The translations under genes were made by a program, and so were the position numbers. Shown in pieces: positions 30,331 to 43,100 of a stretch of 64,000 nucleotides of DNA (position 1 is the stretch's first letter; the number at the start of each line of letters is the position of its first letter). A model generated the notes under the pieces. It was not told the DNA's origin and made no database searches. It was given only the letters and a program-made list of their open reading frames with translations. The stretch comes from Metasolibacillus fluoroglycofenilyticus (GTDB taxonomy: Bacteria > Bacillota > Bacilli > Bacillales_A > Planococcaceae), in assembly GCF_003049645.1 (NCBI RefSeq), contig NZ_PYWK01000004.1, positions 1 to 64,000 of the forward strand, in the 5' to 3' direction.

Positions 30331-30609
30331 TTAGCGTCTTGTTTTCTTATCGTCTGCACCGTGACCTTTGTAAGTACGTGTCGGTGCGAACTCGCCTAAT
30401 TTGTGACCTACCATATCTTCTGTCACATATACAGGAACGTGTTTACGTCCATCATATACAGCGATTGTTTGTCCGATAAAGTTCGGGAAGATAGTAGAAC
30501 GGCGAGACCAAGTTTTAATTACTTGTTTTTTCTCAGAAGCCTCTTGCGCTTCAACCTTTTTCATAAGGTGTTCATCGACAAAAGGTCCTTTTTTCAAGCT
30601 GCGACCCAT
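30331..30609 (-). CDS. rpsS: 30S ribosomal protein S19
   Basis: 92 residues, [18 protein letters not shown] start. Forms a head complex with S13. Confidence 0.98.
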   Translation of the reverse strand: MGRSLKKGPFVDEHLMKKVEAQEASEKKQVIKTWSRRSTIFPNFIGQTIAVYDGRKHVPVYVTEDMVGHKLGEFAPTRTYKGHGADDKKTRR

Positions 30610-30669
30610 TTAGGAACCTCCCTCCGTGATCCCACCACGGCTCTTCTAGCGAACCGTAGTACAATCACT

Positions 30670-31500
30670 TTATTTTTTACGTCCACGAATGATAAATTTA
30701 GAAGATTTGTTTTTCTTCTTACGTGTTTTATAACCAAGAGCTGGTTTACCCCATGGTGTCATTGGAGATTTACGTCCGATTGGAGAACGTCCTTCACCAC
30801 CACCGTGTGGGTGATCGTTAGGGTTCATTACAGAACCACGAACTACTGGGCGTTTACCTAACCAACGAGAACGACCTGCTTTACCAATGTGGATAAGTTC
30901 GTGTTGCTCGTTACCAACTTGACCGATTGTTGCACGACAAGTAGCTAATACTAAGCGAACTTCACCAGATTGAAGACGAACGATTACGTATTTACCTTCA
31001 CGTCCAAGTACTTGTGCTGAAGTACCAGCAGAACGTACTAATTGTCCACCTTTACCAGGTTTTAACTCGATGTTATGGATTGTTGTACCCATTGGAATGT
31101 TTGCTAATGGTAATGCGTTACCTACTTTAATATCTGCCTCTGGACCAGAAACGATCGTTTGACCTACTTCAAGACCTTTTGGAGCTAAGATATAACGTTT
31201 TTCACCGTCAGCATAGTTGATTAATGCGATATTCGCAGAACGGTTTGGATCATACTCGATTGTAGCAACGCGGCCTGGAATGCCATCTTTAACACGTTTA
31301 AAATCGATTACGCGGTATTGCTTCTTATGACCGCCACCGTGATGACGAACAGTAATTTTACCTTGGTTATTACGACCAGCTTTGCGTGTTTTAGGAGCTA
31401 ATAAAGACTTTTCAGGTTTATTAGTAGTAATTGCCGCAAAGTCAGATGACGTCATGTTACGACGACCATTTGAGGTTGGTTTATACTTTTTAATCGCCAT
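30670..31500 (-). CDS. rplB: 50S ribosomal protein L2
   Basis: 276 residues with the conserved [19 protein letters not shown] near the peptidyl transferase centre, including its invariant His. Confidence 0.98.
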   Translation of the reverse strand: MAIKKYKPTSNGRRNMTSSDFAAITTNKPEKSLLAPKTRKAGRNNQGKITVRHHGGGHKKQYRVIDFKRVKDGIPGRVATIEYDPNRSANIALINYADGEKRYILAPKGLEVGQTIVSGPEADIKVGNALPLANIPMGTTIHNIELKPGKGGQLVRSAGTSAQVLGREGKYVIVRLQSGEVRLVLATCRATIGQVGNEQHELIHIGKAGRSRWLGKRPVVRGSVMNPNDHPHGGGEGRSPIGRKSPMTPWGKPALGYKTRKKKNKSSKFIIRGRKK

Positions 31501-31542
31501 TTGTGTTCCCTCCTTCTATAATTGCTCAGATTAAGCTATCTA

Positions 31543-31821
31543 TTAGAATAATTCGATTTCTTTTGAATCAGCAGTTAATTTAACAATTGCCTTACGACGT
31601 TTGTTAGTGTAGCCGCTGTATTTACCAACGCGCTTGAATTTACCTTTGTAGTTCATGATGTTTACTTTATCAACTTCAACACCAAAGATTTCTTCAACAG
31701 CGTCTTTAACTTGTGTTTTGTTAGCGCGAGTGTCTACTTCGAAAGTATACTTTTTCTCTGCCATTAATTCAGAAGAACGCTCAGTAATGACCGGACGTTT
31801 AATGATATCACGTGCTTCCAT
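31543..31821 (-). CDS. rplW: 50S ribosomal protein L23
   Basis: 92 residues; docking protein for trigger factor and SRP at the tunnel exit. ATG overlaps the rplD stop by one base. Confidence 0.98.
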   Translation of the reverse strand: MEARDIIKRPVITERSSELMAEKKYTFEVDTRANKTQVKDAVEEIFGVEVDKVNIMNYKGKFKRVGKYSGYTNKRRKAIVKLTADSKEIELF

Positions 31822-32444
31822 TATCCAAGCACCTCCTCGACTTTTTCTACTGCAGCTTTTGTGAATACAACTTTATCATGACCTACAAGATCAAGAACGT
31901 TGATTCCGTTAGCTGTTAAAACAGTTACACCTGGGATGTTACGAGCAGATAATGCTACGTTTTCATCTAACTCAGCAGTAACGAATAATGCTTTTGAATT
32001 GATTTCTAATGCTTTTAAAATAGCAGCGAAATCTTTAGTTTTTGGTGCATTTAAAGTTAATGCATCAAGCACTAAGAAGTTTTGTTCTACGACTTTAGCT
32101 GATAAAGCTGATTTAAGAGCTAAGCGACGAACTTTCTTCGGTAATTTATATGAATAGCTTCGTGGAGTTGGACCGAATACGATACCACCACCGCGCCATT
32201 GTGGAGAGCGGATCGAACCTTGACGAGCACGACCAGTTCCTTTTTGACGCCATGGCTTGCGACCACCACCAGCAACTTCAGAACGGTTTTTTACTTTGTG
32301 ATTACCTTGACGTAGAGAAGCGCGTTGTGCGATTACTGCGTCGAATAATACAGCTTCGTTTGGCTCGATTCCGAAAATCGCATCGTTTAATTCGATTTCG
32401 CCAACTGAAGCGCCTGTTTGACTAAGTACAGATACTTTTGCCAT
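31821..32444 (-). CDS. rplD: 50S ribosomal protein L4
   Basis: 207 residues, with the tunnel-lining loop [15 protein letters not shown] intact at the positions tied to macrolide resistance. In enterics L4 represses the S10 operon. Confidence 0.98.
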   Translation of the reverse strand: MAKVSVLSQTGASVGEIELNDAIFGIEPNEAVLFDAVIAQRASLRQGNHKVKNRSEVAGGGRKPWRQKGTGRARQGSIRSPQWRGGGIVFGPTPRSYSYKLPKKVRRLALKSALSAKVVEQNFLVLDALTLNAPKTKDFAAILKALEINSKALFVTAELDENVALSARNIPGVTVLTANGINVLDLVGHDKVVFTKAAVEKVEEVLG

Positions 32445-32470
32445 TCCTGTTTCCTCCTTTCTCTTTGAAA

Positions 32471-33100
32471 TTATTTAGATTTAATAGCAGATTTAACTGT
32501 TACTAATGATTTTCTAGAACCAGGAACATTACCTTTAACTAATAATAGGTTACGCTCTGCATCCACCTTAATAATTTCAAGGTTTTGGATTGTTACAACG
32601 TTGCCACCCATTTGACCAGGTAATTTCTTTTGCTTGAATACGCGGTTCGGAGCAACAGGACCCATAGAACCAACGCGACGGTGATAACGAGAACCGTGGC
32701 TCATAGGACCACGAGATTGTCCGTGACGCTTAATTGCACCTTGGAAACCTTTACCTTTCGAAACACCTGTTACATCAATTACATCGCCTTCTGCGAAAAT
32801 TTCTACTTTGACTTCTTGACCAACTTCGTACTCTTCCACACTTACGTTACGGAATTCACGAATGAAGCGCTTAGGAGCCGTATTTGCTTTTGCTACGTGA
32901 CCTTGTTCTGGTTTGTTTGAAAGCTTAACGCGCTTATCTTCAAAACCAATTTGAACTGCTTCGTAGCCATCAGTTTCAACTGTTTTCTTTTGAAGAACTA
33001 CGTTTGGAGTAGCTTCGATTACTGTTACTGGGATTAAATCACCGTTCTCAGCGAAAACTTGAGTCATACCGATTTTTCTACCTAAGATTCCTTTAGCCAT
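32471..33100 (-). CDS. rplC: 50S ribosomal protein L3
   Basis: 209 residues, [14 protein letters not shown] start and the conserved loop [11 protein letters not shown] reaching toward the peptidyl transferase centre. Confidence 0.98.
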   Translation of the reverse strand: MAKGILGRKIGMTQVFAENGDLIPVTVIEATPNVVLQKKTVETDGYEAVQIGFEDKRVKLSNKPEQGHVAKANTAPKRFIREFRNVSVEEYEVGQEVKVEIFAEGDVIDVTGVSKGKGFQGAIKRHGQSRGPMSHGSRYHRRVGSMGPVAPNRVFKQKKLPGQMGGNVVTIQNLEIIKVDAERNLLLVKGNVPGSRKSLVTVKSAIKSK

Positions 33101-33146
33101 TTGTCACACCTCCTGTAAATTTTAAAAGTTCTATTGTGTTTTACCA

Positions 33147-33578
<432 letters not shown>

Positions 33579-33583
33579 TCAAT

Positions 33584-33612
33584 ATTATATACAATACTAT
33601 TGCAATAAGCAA
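33584..33612 (-). promoter_or_regulatory. Promoter of the S10 operon
   Basis: -35 TTGCTT (33607-33612) and -10 TATAAT (33584-33589), spacing 17 bases, on the minus strand, about 130 bases before rpsJ. The region from here to 33840 is AT-rich with no gene. Confidence 0.75.
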
Positions 33613-33844
33613 GTAGTTTTATAAAAAAAATCGAATGTCTTACTAACTCATTATTTATTTCGCTATATTTATAAGCCGTTTTTTAGTATATAAAATATTT
33701 CCCATCATTGCAAGTAATAATTGTAGCTCGTTTTACTGTGATTATTCCGTTTATGTATGCTTTTTTATAAACAAACACTTTTTGGGTAATAAATGCTTAT
33801 CCTATAAGCTGCCTGCTATTTTACTTTGCATATTCATTCAAAAA

Positions 33845-33888
33845 GAGCGTCTAAAAAGCAGTGCTTCGCACATTTTTTCGGACGCCCC
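33845..33888 (-). terminator. Terminator hairpin after the Bce-type operon
   Basis: ggggcgtccgaaaaaa pairs with the tttttagacgctc arm around gtgcgaagcac, in the gap between the permease gene and the S10 promoter. Another member of the GTCCAAAA hairpin family. Confidence 0.65.
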
Positions 33889-33926
33889 CTTCTTTTATTT
33901 TCAATCTCTTCCTATTTAATAGCCCT

Positions 33927-35924
33927 TTATAAGCTGTTCTTAATTACCTTTTTATAATATCGAATCGACAGCAGCATAAATACGATGTACATAAGTATAT
34001 AGAGTCCCATCATAATAAGCATCGGTATAAGCATCTCTGTACCGAATAGAAACCACCCTGATTTGACTGCAAAATAGCTATGCAGCAGGCCAATTGATAA
34101 AGGTACTCCGAAGTTAAATACTTGCTTCCAAATAACTCCCCTTAAAATATCTTGCTCGGAAAAACCAATTTTTCTTAAAGTTGTATAGCTTGCCTGTTCA
34201 TCATCCGCCTCAGCGATTTGCTTAAAGTATAGAATGCTACCTGTCGTTAATAAAAATGCCAATCCGAGGAAAGCAGCAATAAAAATTGTCATACCAGAAA
34301 AATTCATATAATCTTGCCATTCCTGCTTATAGGAATTTTGTTTAAGAATAATCGATTTTTCTCCTTCATTAGTAATAATTTTCCGAATATCCGCCCCAGA
34401 CTGCATATAGAGCTCTTCAGCCATTGCTACGTCACTTTTATTTTCTAAAAATACGAGCGTTTGAGGTACACGATCTCTTTTGCCATAAAACTCTTTATAT
34501 TGTTCATATTTTTCATCAGATACGACGAGCACTGCATAGATGACTCCAGCACTTCCATCATTAACAATGGCGCTTTCTTCCTTTACATCAACAATCTTTA
34601 ATGTGTCCTCTAATCGATTGCCCAAAGACTCTACTGTAACATTGATTTCTCCTTGTTTGTTAAAGCCGTAGAGCTTCGTTACATAGCCTGTCATATTTGT
34701 TATTATAGCTTCATCTTTTTGTAGCTCTACTTTTCCCTTTAATTGCTCATAAGTAGATTGGGATAACACCCTTTTTGTAGAGCTCTCTGAATAAAATAGC
34801 TCTTGTTCATCAGCAGGATTTTTTAACAGGCCCGCAACATCAAATTGCACATAAAGATCCTCGTATGTGACTTCCTTGTAGTCAATATTATGCTGGGCTA
34901 GCAACGCTAAAAACGTCGGGCCCTTCTCTGTTGTTAACACATAATCCGCGGGCACCGTTGTCGCTACCGCTTGCTCGCCAGAATAATAGGCTATATAAGC
35001 AAGTGTTGAAATTGCGAGCGACACAGCTGTTAATACAGTAATTAGCGTTAATGATTTAGCATTTCCCTTCATGCGATGCATAATCGGTGTAACTGCTAAT
35101 ACATCTGTCGCCGTTAGGTGGCCATTTTTAGATAATCTACGTAAATTAAAAATAAATGCCACCGAGTAACGGAACACTAAAAATGCCCCACCGATTGTTA
35201 GCGCTAAAATAAGCAACATATTAATAAATATTCGATCCGCTTGATTGCTATTAAACAATTGTGTTGATTCATAATAGCCGTAGCCAATTAAGACAAGCCC
35301 AAGCGCCCCAACTAACATTTGCCATATACTAAAGCGTTTTACACGCTCCTCTGTTTGATTGGATGCTGTAAAAAGTGATAACAGCGAAACCCGTCGTATC
35401 ATCCAACTTAGTTGTACTAAAATAACAATTAGCATGATACTGAAAAGCACTATAGTTTGCGTAATCGCTTTAGCGTTAAATGTCAATTGTACTAACGATT
35501 CTTGTCCCAAAACCTTCATTAAAATCATTGTAAATAATCGAGAGCTTAAAAGACCTGTAACAATCCCAATTAACACAGCACCACTAAATAATACGATATT
35601 TTCAATAGCTATTAAGCGAAAGATAAGCCCCTTCGTCATCCCGATAAGCTGGTACATCCCAATTTCTTTACTGCGCCTTTTCGTAAATAGATGATTGGCA
35701 TAAAGTACAAAAAACAACACAATAAAGTAAAGTAAATAAGATGCCGCTTTAAAGCCTGCAGACGCTGTTGGACTATTCGACGCTTGCTTTAACACTTCTT
35801 CGTTAAACTGCAATGTCACGAAAGAAAAATATAGTGTCACACTAAAAATTAACGAAAAGAAATATAAAAAATAATGACGCATATTTTTCAGCATCGAGCG
35901 TTTGATTAGACGATTAATCGTCAT
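33927..35924 (-). CDS. BceB-type ABC transporter permease (peptide antibiotic sensing/detoxification)
   Basis: 665 residues with the FtsX-like layout of BceB permeases: about ten membrane segments and a large extracellular domain (about 310-520) between segments VII and VIII that sets ligand specificity. The N-terminal [14 protein letters not shown] and [15 protein letters not shown] resemble BceB/PsdB/YxdM. In this family the transporter both removes lipid II-binding peptides such as bacitracin and signals to the kinase. ATG at 35924 chosen, inside the end of the ATPase gene. The drug cannot be told from sequence. Confidence 0.85.
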   Translation of the reverse strand: MTINRLIKRSMLKNMRHYFLYFFSLIFSVTLYFSFVTLQFNEEVLKQASNSPTASAGFKAASYLLYFIVLFFVLYANHLFTKRRSKEIGMYQLIGMTKGLIFRLIAIENIVLFSGAVLIGIVTGLLSSRLFTMILMKVLGQESLVQLTFNAKAITQTIVLFSIMLIVILVQLSWMIRRVSLLSLFTASNQTEERVKRFSIWQMLVGALGLVLIGYGYYESTQLFNSNQADRIFINMLLILALTIGGAFLVFRYSVAFIFNLRRLSKNGHLTATDVLAVTPIMHRMKGNAKSLTLITVLTAVSLAISTLAYIAYYSGEQAVATTVPADYVLTTEKGPTFLALLAQHNIDYKEVTYEDLYVQFDVAGLLKNPADEQELFYSESSTKRVLSQSTYEQLKGKVELQKDEAIITNMTGYVTKLYGFNKQGEINVTVESLGNRLEDTLKIVDVKEESAIVNDGSAGVIYAVLVVSDEKYEQYKEFYGKRDRVPQTLVFLENKSDVAMAEELYMQSGADIRKIITNEGEKSIILKQNSYKQEWQDYMNFSGMTIFIAAFLGLAFLLTTGSILYFKQIAEADDEQASYTTLRKIGFSEQDILRGVIWKQVFNFGVPLSIGLLHSYFAVKSGWFLFGTEMLIPMLIMMGLYILMYIVFMLLSIRYYKKVIKNSL

Positions 35925-36675
35925 AGCCATCACCGCCTAGAACGCTCTGCGTGCTTAAAATTTGTTGGAAAAACTCCTGACGTGTTTTATCCCCTTTATA
36001 AAGCTCTGTATAAAGTGCCCCATCCTTCAAAAAGAGCACACGCGAGCAAAAGCTTGCTGCCACTGCATCATGTGTCACCATCATAATCGTCACATGACGC
36101 TGCTGGTTAATTTGCTCCAAATTTTTTAGTAGCGCTGTTGCTGATTTCGAGTCGAGCGCCCCCGTTGGCTCGTCTGCAAAGACAATCGACGGGTTTGTAA
36201 TTAATGCACGTGCCGCAGAAGTACGCTGCTTTTGCCCACCAGAAATTTCATTTGGGTATTTTGCCACAATATCTTCAATACCTAGAATCTCCACCAACTC
36301 TTGAAAGCGTTGTTCGGCTGCTTTCTGAGGTGTTTTTTTGATTGCTAAAGGTAATAAAATATTTTCTTTGACAGTTAATGTATCAAGCAAATTATAATCT
36401 TGGAAAATGAAGCCTAATGCATCACGTCTAAAGGCAGCTAGCTGACGCTCCTTCATTTCCTGCAATAGTTGCCCATTAATTTCTACAATTCCTTCTGTCA
36501 CATGGTCAATAGAGCATAATACATTCAATAATGTTGTTTTTCCAGAGCCTGAAGGGCCCATAATGCCAACAAACTCACCTTTGTTCACTTCTAAATCTAT
36601 ACCCTTTAATACCTCAACTGCCGTCAATCGTTTTCCATATGTTTTACGGACTTTGCGAGCCGTTAAAATATTCAT
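35914..36675 (-). CDS. BceA-type ABC transporter ATPase
   Basis: 253 residues: Walker [10 protein letters not shown] (40-48), signature ISGGQKQR, Walker [14 protein letters not shown], switch His MVTHD. MacB/LolD-like ATPase class that pairs with FtsX-like permeases. Follows the kinase gene by about 100 bases and overlaps the permease gene. Confidence 0.87.
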   Translation of the reverse strand: MNILTARKVRKTYGKRLTAVEVLKGIDLEVNKGEFVGIMGPSGSGKTTLLNVLCSIDHVTEGIVEINGQLLQEMKERQLAAFRRDALGFIFQDYNLLDTLTVKENILLPLAIKKTPQKAAEQRFQELVEILGIEDIVAKYPNEISGGQKQRTSAARALITNPSIVFADEPTGALDSKSATALLKNLEQINQQRHVTIMMVTHDAVAASFCSRVLFLKDGALYTELYKGDKTRQEFFQQILSTQSVLGGDGYDD

Positions 36676-36778
36676 TGTCTATTCCCCCTGCATTCTTCAT
36701 GTATCTTCATTTTACAGTTGCGGCAAGTAGAAGTCGTTCGTTTTACGTGACAAAAATAAATGGTATGTGACAATGTCG

Positions 36779-37783
36779 TCACATACCGAATGTTTGCACA
36801 TATTCATTTTGCATAGGAAATTTAAGTACAACAGTCGTGCCTTGTCCATAAATCGAGTCAACATATAGCTGTATTCCTAATGAGGTAGCCGCACGCTTTG
36901 CCAAATAAAGCCCCATTCCTGTTGCAATATTTGTTTCCCTACCGATTGTCCCCGTGTAGGATTTTTTAAAAATGCGCGGCAAATCCTCAGGGCGAATACC
37001 TGGACCTACATCTTTTATTTTGAGCAATATATGCTCTTGCGTATCCCTTGTGACAATTACACTAATTTCACTATCGTGCGGACTATATTTAATCGCATTG
37101 GACAGTACCTGACGAATAATAAATCCAAGCCATTTTGCATCTGTCAAAACGACCTCCTCAAGTTCATCTATTTGGAAGCCAATTCCCTTCTCTAAGCACC
37201 ATGTTTGAAATTCGCGTATTTCCTTAAAAACAATCGTTCGCAGTCGCACTCTCTCTAAGCGATTATCCTCGGCCAATGTTTGGAGACGGGTTTGATGCAG
37301 TTGCCGATCTACTAATAAATGCAGACGGAGCCATTCCTGCTCCAATTGATTGCGTGCCCTATAATCCTCCAATTGCTCAATCATTAGCTTCATTGCTGTT
37401 AATGGCGCTTTAATTTCATGTACCCATGCGAGTAGCTCATCCTGCTCTTCATTTTTTTCAAATTTAATTTTCTGGACAACCTGCATTTGTTGCTGACTCT
37501 GCTCTCTATATAATTCTATAACCTTGCGTGTATACGCATCCCAACGATAAATTTCAACATCTTGCAGTGAATTATGGAGAAGGATATTTTTCAGATTAGG
37601 CCTTTCCCAAAAATAGCGAGCAATTAGAAATAAGACAAATAGCAAAATCGCCACGCTATTCAAATAACCAATAGAAACAGCCGCAAATCCAACATCCAGC
37701 ATACAAATAAGATTCCATATAACAAGTAACCCGATAAAAAAGCTTATCCATATTAAATGTTGCTTTATAAATAACCAAATCAT
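36779..37783 (-). CDS. BceS-type intramembrane-sensing histidine kinase
   Basis: 334 residues: two membrane segments close together (about 11-30 and 37-56) with almost no outside loop, the hallmark of BceS-like kinases that sense through their transporter. Phospho-acceptor His122 in WVHEIKAPLTA, N box RQVLSNAIKYSP, G boxes DVGPGI and ATGMGLYLAK. ATGA overlap with the regulator gene. Confidence 0.88.
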   Translation of the reverse strand: MIWLFIKQHLIWISFFIGLLVIWNLICMLDVGFAAVSIGYLNSVAILLFVLFLIARYFWERPNLKNILLHNSLQDVEIYRWDAYTRKVIELYREQSQQQMQVVQKIKFEKNEEQDELLAWVHEIKAPLTAMKLMIEQLEDYRARNQLEQEWLRLHLLVDRQLHQTRLQTLAEDNRLERVRLRTIVFKEIREFQTWCLEKGIGFQIDELEEVVLTDAKWLGFIIRQVLSNAIKYSPHDSEISVIVTRDTQEHILLKIKDVGPGIRPEDLPRIFKKSYTGTIGRETNIATGMGLYLAKRAATSLGIQLYVDSIYGQGTTVVLKFPMQNEYVQTFGM

Positions 37784-38457
37784 TTGGATACCGCCATATA
37801 GCCAAGTCCTTTTTTCGTTACGATTACATTTGTTAGTCCTATATCTTCTAGCTTTTGACGTAGACGATTGATATTTACTGTTAACGTATTATCATTTACA
37901 AAGCGTTCATCATCCCAGAGCTTGCGCATTAATTCCTCCCGTGTCACAATTCGATCCACTCGCTCTACAAGTAATTTTAAAATAAATAACTCATTTTTGG
38001 TAAAGTCAATTTTCCTATCATGGTACATAAGAAGCCCTCGCTCATAATCAATAACCGCCTCTTGCCAGCTAACAACTTGCTGCACCTGTTGTTGATAATC
38101 ATATGTACGCCTTAACAAAGCTTGAATTTTTGCGACAAGCACATCCATATGGAATGGCTTTTGTATAAAATCATCGGCACCAAGCTGCATAGCCATTACC
38201 ATATCCATCGGGTGATCTCTTGAGGACAAAAATAAAATGGGGACATTGGATACGGCCCTAATTTCCCGACACCAATGAAAACCGTCATAGGCAGGTAATT
38301 GAATGTCAATAATGACAAGTTGCGGATTTACCTCGGTAAAATCATTCATCACCTTTTGAAAATCCTTTGGTCCTGTTATTTGTAAAGACCATTGCTGCAA
38401 CCGTTCTTCTATTAAGCGAAATATCGACATATCATCCTCTATTAAAAAAATTTTCAT
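37780..38457 (-). CDS. BceR-type response regulator (OmpR family)
   Basis: 225 residues: receiver domain with Asp51 (LVIIDIQLPAYDG) and Lys100, then an OmpR-type winged helix (RQKLEDIGLTNVIVTKKGLGYM). It presumably activates the adjacent ABC genes. ATG at 38457 follows gggaggggg. First gene of a four-gene module lying between the tuf terminator and the S10 promoter. Confidence 0.88.
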   Translation of the reverse strand: MKIFLIEDDMSIFRLIEERLQQWSLQITGPKDFQKVMNDFTEVNPQLVIIDIQLPAYDGFHWCREIRAVSNVPILFLSSRDHPMDMVMAMQLGADDFIQKPFHMDVLVAKIQALLRRTYDYQQQVQQVVSWQEAVIDYERGLLMYHDRKIDFTKNELFILKLLVERVDRIVTREELMRKLWDDERFVNDNTLTVNINRLRQKLEDIGLTNVIVTKKGLGYMAVSK

Positions 38458-38560
38458 AATTAAGCCCCCTCCCACTTTTATTTTACAGTAGATGAACAAA
38501 TTCACAAGCTTACAGGCCTCAGCAATTTTCATCTGCGGGGTTCATTCGTGCCACAATAAC

Positions 38561-38593
38561 AAAAAACCTCAAGAGCGTCCCCTTGAGGTTTTA
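38561..38593 (-). terminator. Intrinsic terminator of the str operon after tuf
   Basis: acctcaag pairs with cttgaggt, followed by TTTTTTG on the minus strand, 11 bases past the tuf stop. It separates the str operon from the inserted Bce-type genes. Confidence 0.88.
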
Positions 38594-38603
38594 GATAAAT
38601 CAA

Positions 38604-39791
38604 TTATTTTTGGATAGTAGCAACTACACCAGCGCCTACAGTACGGCCACCCTCACGGATAGAGAATTTAGTACCTTCTTCAAGAGCGATTGGAGCGATA
38701 AGTTCTACTGTCATTTCGATGTTATCGCCAGGCATAACCATTTCTACGCCTTCTGGTAAGTTACAAATACCTGTTACGTCAGTTGTACGGAAGTAGAACT
38801 GAGGACGGTAGTTAGAGAAGAATGGAGTATGACGGCCACCTTCTTCTTTTGATAAAACATAAACTTCAGCTTTGAAGTTTGTATGTGGAGTAATTGAACC
38901 TGGTTTAGCTAATACTTGACCACGTTGGATATCTTCACGAGCTACACCACGAAGTAATGCACCGATGTTGTCGCCAGCTTCAGCATAGTCTAATAATTTA
39001 CGGAACATTTCAACACCTGTTACAGTTGTTGATTTAGCTTCTTCAGCGATACCGATGATTTCAACTACGTCACCAACTTTAACTTGACCACGTTCAACAC
39101 GGCCAGTTGCTACTGTACCACGACCAGTGATAGAGAATACGTCCTCTACTGGCATCATGAATGGTTTGTCAGTTTGACGTTCTGGAGTTGGGATATACTC
39201 GTCAACAGCGTTCATAAGCTCAACGATTTTTTCTTCCCACTCTGGCTCACCTTCAAGAGCTTTAAGAGCAGAACCTTTAATTACAGGTAGGTCATCACCT
39301 GGGAAGTCATATTCAGAAAGTAGGTCACGGATTTCCATTTCTACTAACTCTAATAATTCTTCGTCGTCTACCATGTCACATTTGTTCATGAATACTACTA
39401 AGTAAGGAACACCTACTTGACGTGATAAAAGGATGTGCTCACGAGTTTGTGGCATTGGACCATCAGCAGCAGATACTACTAAGATACCGCCGTCCATTTG
39501 AGCAGCACCAGTGATCATGTTTTTAACGTAGTCAGCGTGTCCTGGGCAGTCAACGTGTGCATAGTGGCGTGTTTCAGTTTCATACTCGATATGTGAAGTA
39601 TTGATTGTAATACCACGCTCTTTTTCTTCTGGAGCGTTATCAACTTCAGCGTATGATTTCGCTTCTCCGCCTAAGCGTTTTGATAATACTGTTGCGATAG
39701 CAGCAGTTAAAGTTGTTTTACCATGGTCAACGTGTCCGATTGTACCAATGTTAGCATGCGTTTTCGAACGGTCAAATTTTTCTTTAGCCAT
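38604..39791 (-). CDS. tuf: Elongation factor Tu
   Basis: 395 residues: GTP-binding motifs GHVDHGKT (19-26), DCPGHADY and NKCD, then domains 2 and 3. Delivers aminoacyl-tRNA to the ribosome. Last gene of the str operon, 130 bases after fusA with a hairpin in that gap. Confidence 0.98.
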   Translation of the reverse strand: MAKEKFDRSKTHANIGTIGHVDHGKTTLTAAIATVLSKRLGGEAKSYAEVDNAPEEKERGITINTSHIEYETETRHYAHVDCPGHADYVKNMITGAAQMDGGILVVSAADGPMPQTREHILLSRQVGVPYLVVFMNKCDMVDDEELLELVEMEIRDLLSEYDFPGDDLPVIKGSALKALEGEPEWEEKIVELMNAVDEYIPTPERQTDKPFMMPVEDVFSITGRGTVATGRVERGQVKVGDVVEIIGIAEEAKSTTVTGVEMFRKLLDYAEAGDNIGALLRGVAREDIQRGQVLAKPGSITPHTNFKAEVYVLSKEEGGRHTPFFSNYRPQFYFRTTDVTGICNLPEGVEMVMPGDNIEMTVELIAPIALEEGTKFSIREGGRTVGAGVVATIQK

Positions 39792-39841
39792 TAGAGAAAG
39801 CCTCCTATAATCTATGTTTTAGTTTTTTTATGTTATGAGTG

Positions 39842-39871
39842 CTGGCTTAAACCGGGCCCAGCTTAAGCCAG
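39842..39871 (-). other. Hairpin between fusA and tuf
   Basis: Nine-base arms ctggcttaa / ttaagccag around a centre containing gggccc. No T-run on the minus strand, so more likely an mRNA processing or stability element than a terminator. Confidence 0.5.
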
Positions 39872-39921
39872 TCAATCATAGCTTACAAATTAGTTATACT
39901 TTATGCAAGATGAAATTTCAA

Positions 39922-42000
39922 TTATTCACCTTTATTTTTTTTGATGATTTCTTCTGCAATTGATTTCGGTACTTCTTCATAGTGATCGAACACCATTGAG
40001 AATACACCGCGACCTTGTGTTGCAGAACGTAAAGTTGTTGCATATCCGAACATTTCAGATAGCGGAACCATTGCACGTACTACTTGAGAGTTACCACGAG
40101 CGTCCATACCTTCTACACGTCCACGACGAGCAGTTACGTTACCCATGATATCACCAAGGTACTCTTCTGGAATTACAACTTCAACTTTCATCATTGGCTC
40201 TAAAAGAACTGGGCTACATTTTTTTGCAGCTTCTTTAAGAGCTAAAGATGCAGCGATTTTAAACGCCATCTCACTTGAGTCAACATCGTGGTATGAACCA
40301 TCGAATAATTTCGCTTTAATATCGATTAATGGGTAACCTGCAATAACCCCACGGTCAAGCGAGTCACGAAGACCTGCTTCTACTGCTGGAATATATTCAC
40401 GTGGTACTACACCACCAACGATAGCGTTTTCGAACTCGAAGCCTTTACCTTCTTCGTTTGGAGAGAATTCAATCCAAACGTCACCGTATTGACCACGACC
40501 ACCTGATTGACGTTGGAATTTACCTTGAACTTGTGCTTGAGCACGGAATGTTTCACGGTAAGATACCATTGGCGCACCAACGTTACATTCAACTTTGAAT
40601 TCACGTTTCATACGGTCAACAAGGATGTCTAAGTGCAACTCACCCATACCAGAGATGATTGTTTGACCAGTTTCTTGGTCAGTGTGGGCACGGAATGTTG
40701 GATCCTCTTCTTGTAATTTCGCAAGAGCTTGCCCCATTTTGTCTTGGTCAGCTTTTGATTTAGGCTCTACAGATAAAGAGATAACTGGTTCTGGGAATTC
40801 CATAGATTCTAAAATAACAAGGTTTTTCTCGTCACATAGAGTATCACCAGTAGTTGTATCTTTAAGACCTACAGCAGCAGCGATGTCACCAGCGAATACT
40901 TTTGAAATTTCTTCACGGCTATTCGCATGCATTTGAAGGATACGACCTACACGCTCACGTTTACCTTTTGTAGAGTTTTGTACGTATGAACCAGATTCTA
41001 AAGTACCTGAGTACACACGGAAGAATGTTAATTTACCAACGAATGGGTCTGTCATTACTTTAAACGCTAAAGCCGAGAATGGCTCGTCGTCTGAAGAATG
41101 ACGAACGATTTCTTCGTCACCATCCACTGAAGTACCATTAATAGCCGGTACATCTGTTGGAGCTGGAAGGAAATCAACAGCTGCATCAAGCATTTTACGA
41201 ACACCTTTATGCTTGAATGCTGTACCACAAAGAACAGGGTAGAATTCTACCGCAATTGTCGCTTTACGGATTGCTCGTTTTAATTCCGCAACAGTGATTT
41301 CTTCGCCTTCTAAGTATTTTTCCATAAGATCTTCATCAACACTTGCAACAGCATCGATTAATTTCTCACGGTACTCCTCAGCTTGAGCCATCATGTCAGC
41401 AGGAATTTCACCTACAGTAAGATCAGTACCTTGGTCATTACCATAGAAAGTAGCATTCATTTCAATTAAATCAATGATACCTTTGAAATCATCTTCAGCA
41501 CCAATTGGTAATTGGATTGGGTGTGCGTTCGCTTGTAAGCGCTCGTGTAAAGTTCCTACAGAATATAGGAAGTTTGCACCCATTTTGTCCATTTTGTTAA
41601 TGAATACAATACGTGGTACACCGTAAGTAGTCGCTTGACGCCATACAGTTTCAGTTTGTGGTTCAACACCAGATTGAGCATCTAGTACTGTTACCGCACC
41701 GTCAAGTACACGTAAAGAACGTTCTACTTCTACAGTGAAGTCTACGTGTCCTGGTGTATCGATAATGTTAATACGGTGACCTGCCCATTGAGCTGTTGTA
41801 GCAGCAGATGTGATTGTAATACCACGCTCTTGCTCTTGTGCCATCCAGTCCATTTGAGCTCCGCCATCGTGAGTTTCACCGATTTTATGGATTTTACCAG
41901 TGTAATAAAGGATACGCTCAGTAGTTGTTGTTTTACCAGCATCAATATGAGCCATAATACCGATATTACGTGTATTCTCTAAAGAGAATTCGCGTTTCAT
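39922..42000 (-). CDS. fusA: Elongation factor G
   Basis: 692 residues, five-domain EF-G with AHIDAGKT (17-24), DTPGHVDF and NKMD. Catalyses translocation and, with RRF, ribosome recycling. No obvious change at fusidic-acid sites was noticed, though not checked residue by residue. Confidence 0.98.
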   Translation of the reverse strand: MKREFSLENTRNIGIMAHIDAGKTTTTERILYYTGKIHKIGETHDGGAQMDWMAQEQERGITITSAATTAQWAGHRINIIDTPGHVDFTVEVERSLRVLDGAVTVLDAQSGVEPQTETVWRQATTYGVPRIVFINKMDKMGANFLYSVGTLHERLQANAHPIQLPIGAEDDFKGIIDLIEMNATFYGNDQGTDLTVGEIPADMMAQAEEYREKLIDAVASVDEDLMEKYLEGEEITVAELKRAIRKATIAVEFYPVLCGTAFKHKGVRKMLDAAVDFLPAPTDVPAINGTSVDGDEEIVRHSSDDEPFSALAFKVMTDPFVGKLTFFRVYSGTLESGSYVQNSTKGKRERVGRILQMHANSREEISKVFAGDIAAAVGLKDTTTGDTLCDEKNLVILESMEFPEPVISLSVEPKSKADQDKMGQALAKLQEEDPTFRAHTDQETGQTIISGMGELHLDILVDRMKREFKVECNVGAPMVSYRETFRAQAQVQGKFQRQSGGRGQYGDVWIEFSPNEEGKGFEFENAIVGGVVPREYIPAVEAGLRDSLDRGVIAGYPLIDIKAKLFDGSYHDVDSSEMAFKIAASLALKEAAKKCSPVLLEPMMKVEVVIPEEYLGDIMGNVTARRGRVEGMDARGNSQVVRAMVPLSEMFGYATTLRSATQGRGVFSMVFDHYEEVPKSIAEEIIKKNKGE

Positions 42001-42064
42001 AGGAAATTTCTCCTTCCGTTTTCGGTTAAGACTGTTTAAGTTTAATTAGCTAGCATAAAGAAGA

Positions 42065-42535
42065 TTACCAACGGTAGTGAGCAAATGCTTTGTTTGCTTC
42101 TGCCATTTTGTGCATATCTTCACGTTTCTTAACTGAAGCACCAGTATTGTTTGATGCATCTAAGATTTCGTTTGCTAAACGCTCTTCCATTGTTTTTTCA
42201 CCACGAAGACGAGCGTAGTTTACTAAATAACGAAGACCTAAAGTTGTACGACGTTCTGGGCGTACTTCTACTGGTACTTGGTAGTTAGAACCACCTACAC
42301 GACGAGCGCGTACTTCTAAAACTGGCATTACGTTGTTTAATGCAGCTTCGAATACTTCAATCGGATCATTACCAGAACGTTCTTTTACTAATTCAAACGC
42401 ACCGTATAAAATCTTTTGAGAAGTACCTCTTTTACCATCAATCATCATTTTATTGATTAAACGAGTTACTAGCTTTGAATTATAAAGTGGATCTGGTAAC
42501 ACGTCACGTTTGGAAACAGGACCTTTACGAGGCAT
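42065..42535 (-). CDS. rpsG: 30S ribosomal protein S7
   Basis: 156 residues from [19 protein letters not shown] at 42535 follows gaaaggagg. Organises the 16S 3' domain at the E site. Confidence 0.98.
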   Translation of the reverse strand: MPRKGPVSKRDVLPDPLYNSKLVTRLINKMMIDGKRGTSQKILYGAFELVKERSGNDPIEVFEAALNNVMPVLEVRARRVGGSNYQVPVEVRPERRTTLGLRYLVNYARLRGEKTMEERLANEILDASNNTGASVKKREDMHKMAEANKAFAHYRW

Positions 42536-42582
42536 GTGTTTTCCTCCTTTCAAGTAATAAGTAGTTATTTACAAATCTTTGA

Positions 42583-43002
42583 TTATTTCTTTTCTTTAGG
42601 GCGTTTTGCACCGTATAGAGAACGTGATTGCATACGACCGTTTACACCAGCAGTATCAAGAGCACCACGTACGATATGGTAACGAACACCCGGTAAGTCT
42701 TTTACACGACCGCCACGGATAAGAACAACGCTGTGCTCTTGTAAGTTGTGACCTTCACCCGGGATATACGCAGTAACCTCGATAAGGTTGCTTAAACGTA
42801 CACGAGCGTATTTACGTAACGCTGAGTTAGGTTTTTTAGGTGTCATAGTACCTACACGAGTACAAACACCACGTTTTTGTGGAGATTTAACATCAGTCCA
42901 AGTTTTTTTGAACGAGTTGTATCCTTTATTTAACGCTGGTGAGTCTGAATTCGTGCTTTTTGATTTACGAGGCTTACGTACCAATTGGTTAATTGTAGGC
43001 AT
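42583..43002 (-). CDS. rpsL: 30S ribosomal protein S12
   Basis: 139 residues; Lys56 in [11 protein letters not shown], the streptomycin-resistance position, is wild type. Decoding-centre protein. Confidence 0.98.
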   Translation of the reverse strand: MPTINQLVRKPRKSKSTNSDSPALNKGYNSFKKTWTDVKSPQKRGVCTRVGTMTPKKPNSALRKYARVRLSNLIEVTAYIPGEGHNLQEHSVVLIRGGRVKDLPGVRYHIVRGALDTAGVNGRMQSRSLYGAKRPKEKK

Positions 43003-43100
43003 CGATATTTCCTCCCTTCATTGATTCCTTGTTAATACCACACATCCAGGTGGTTCATTTTTAGGGTAAAAACAAAGTCTTTGTGTACACTACACAAAAA

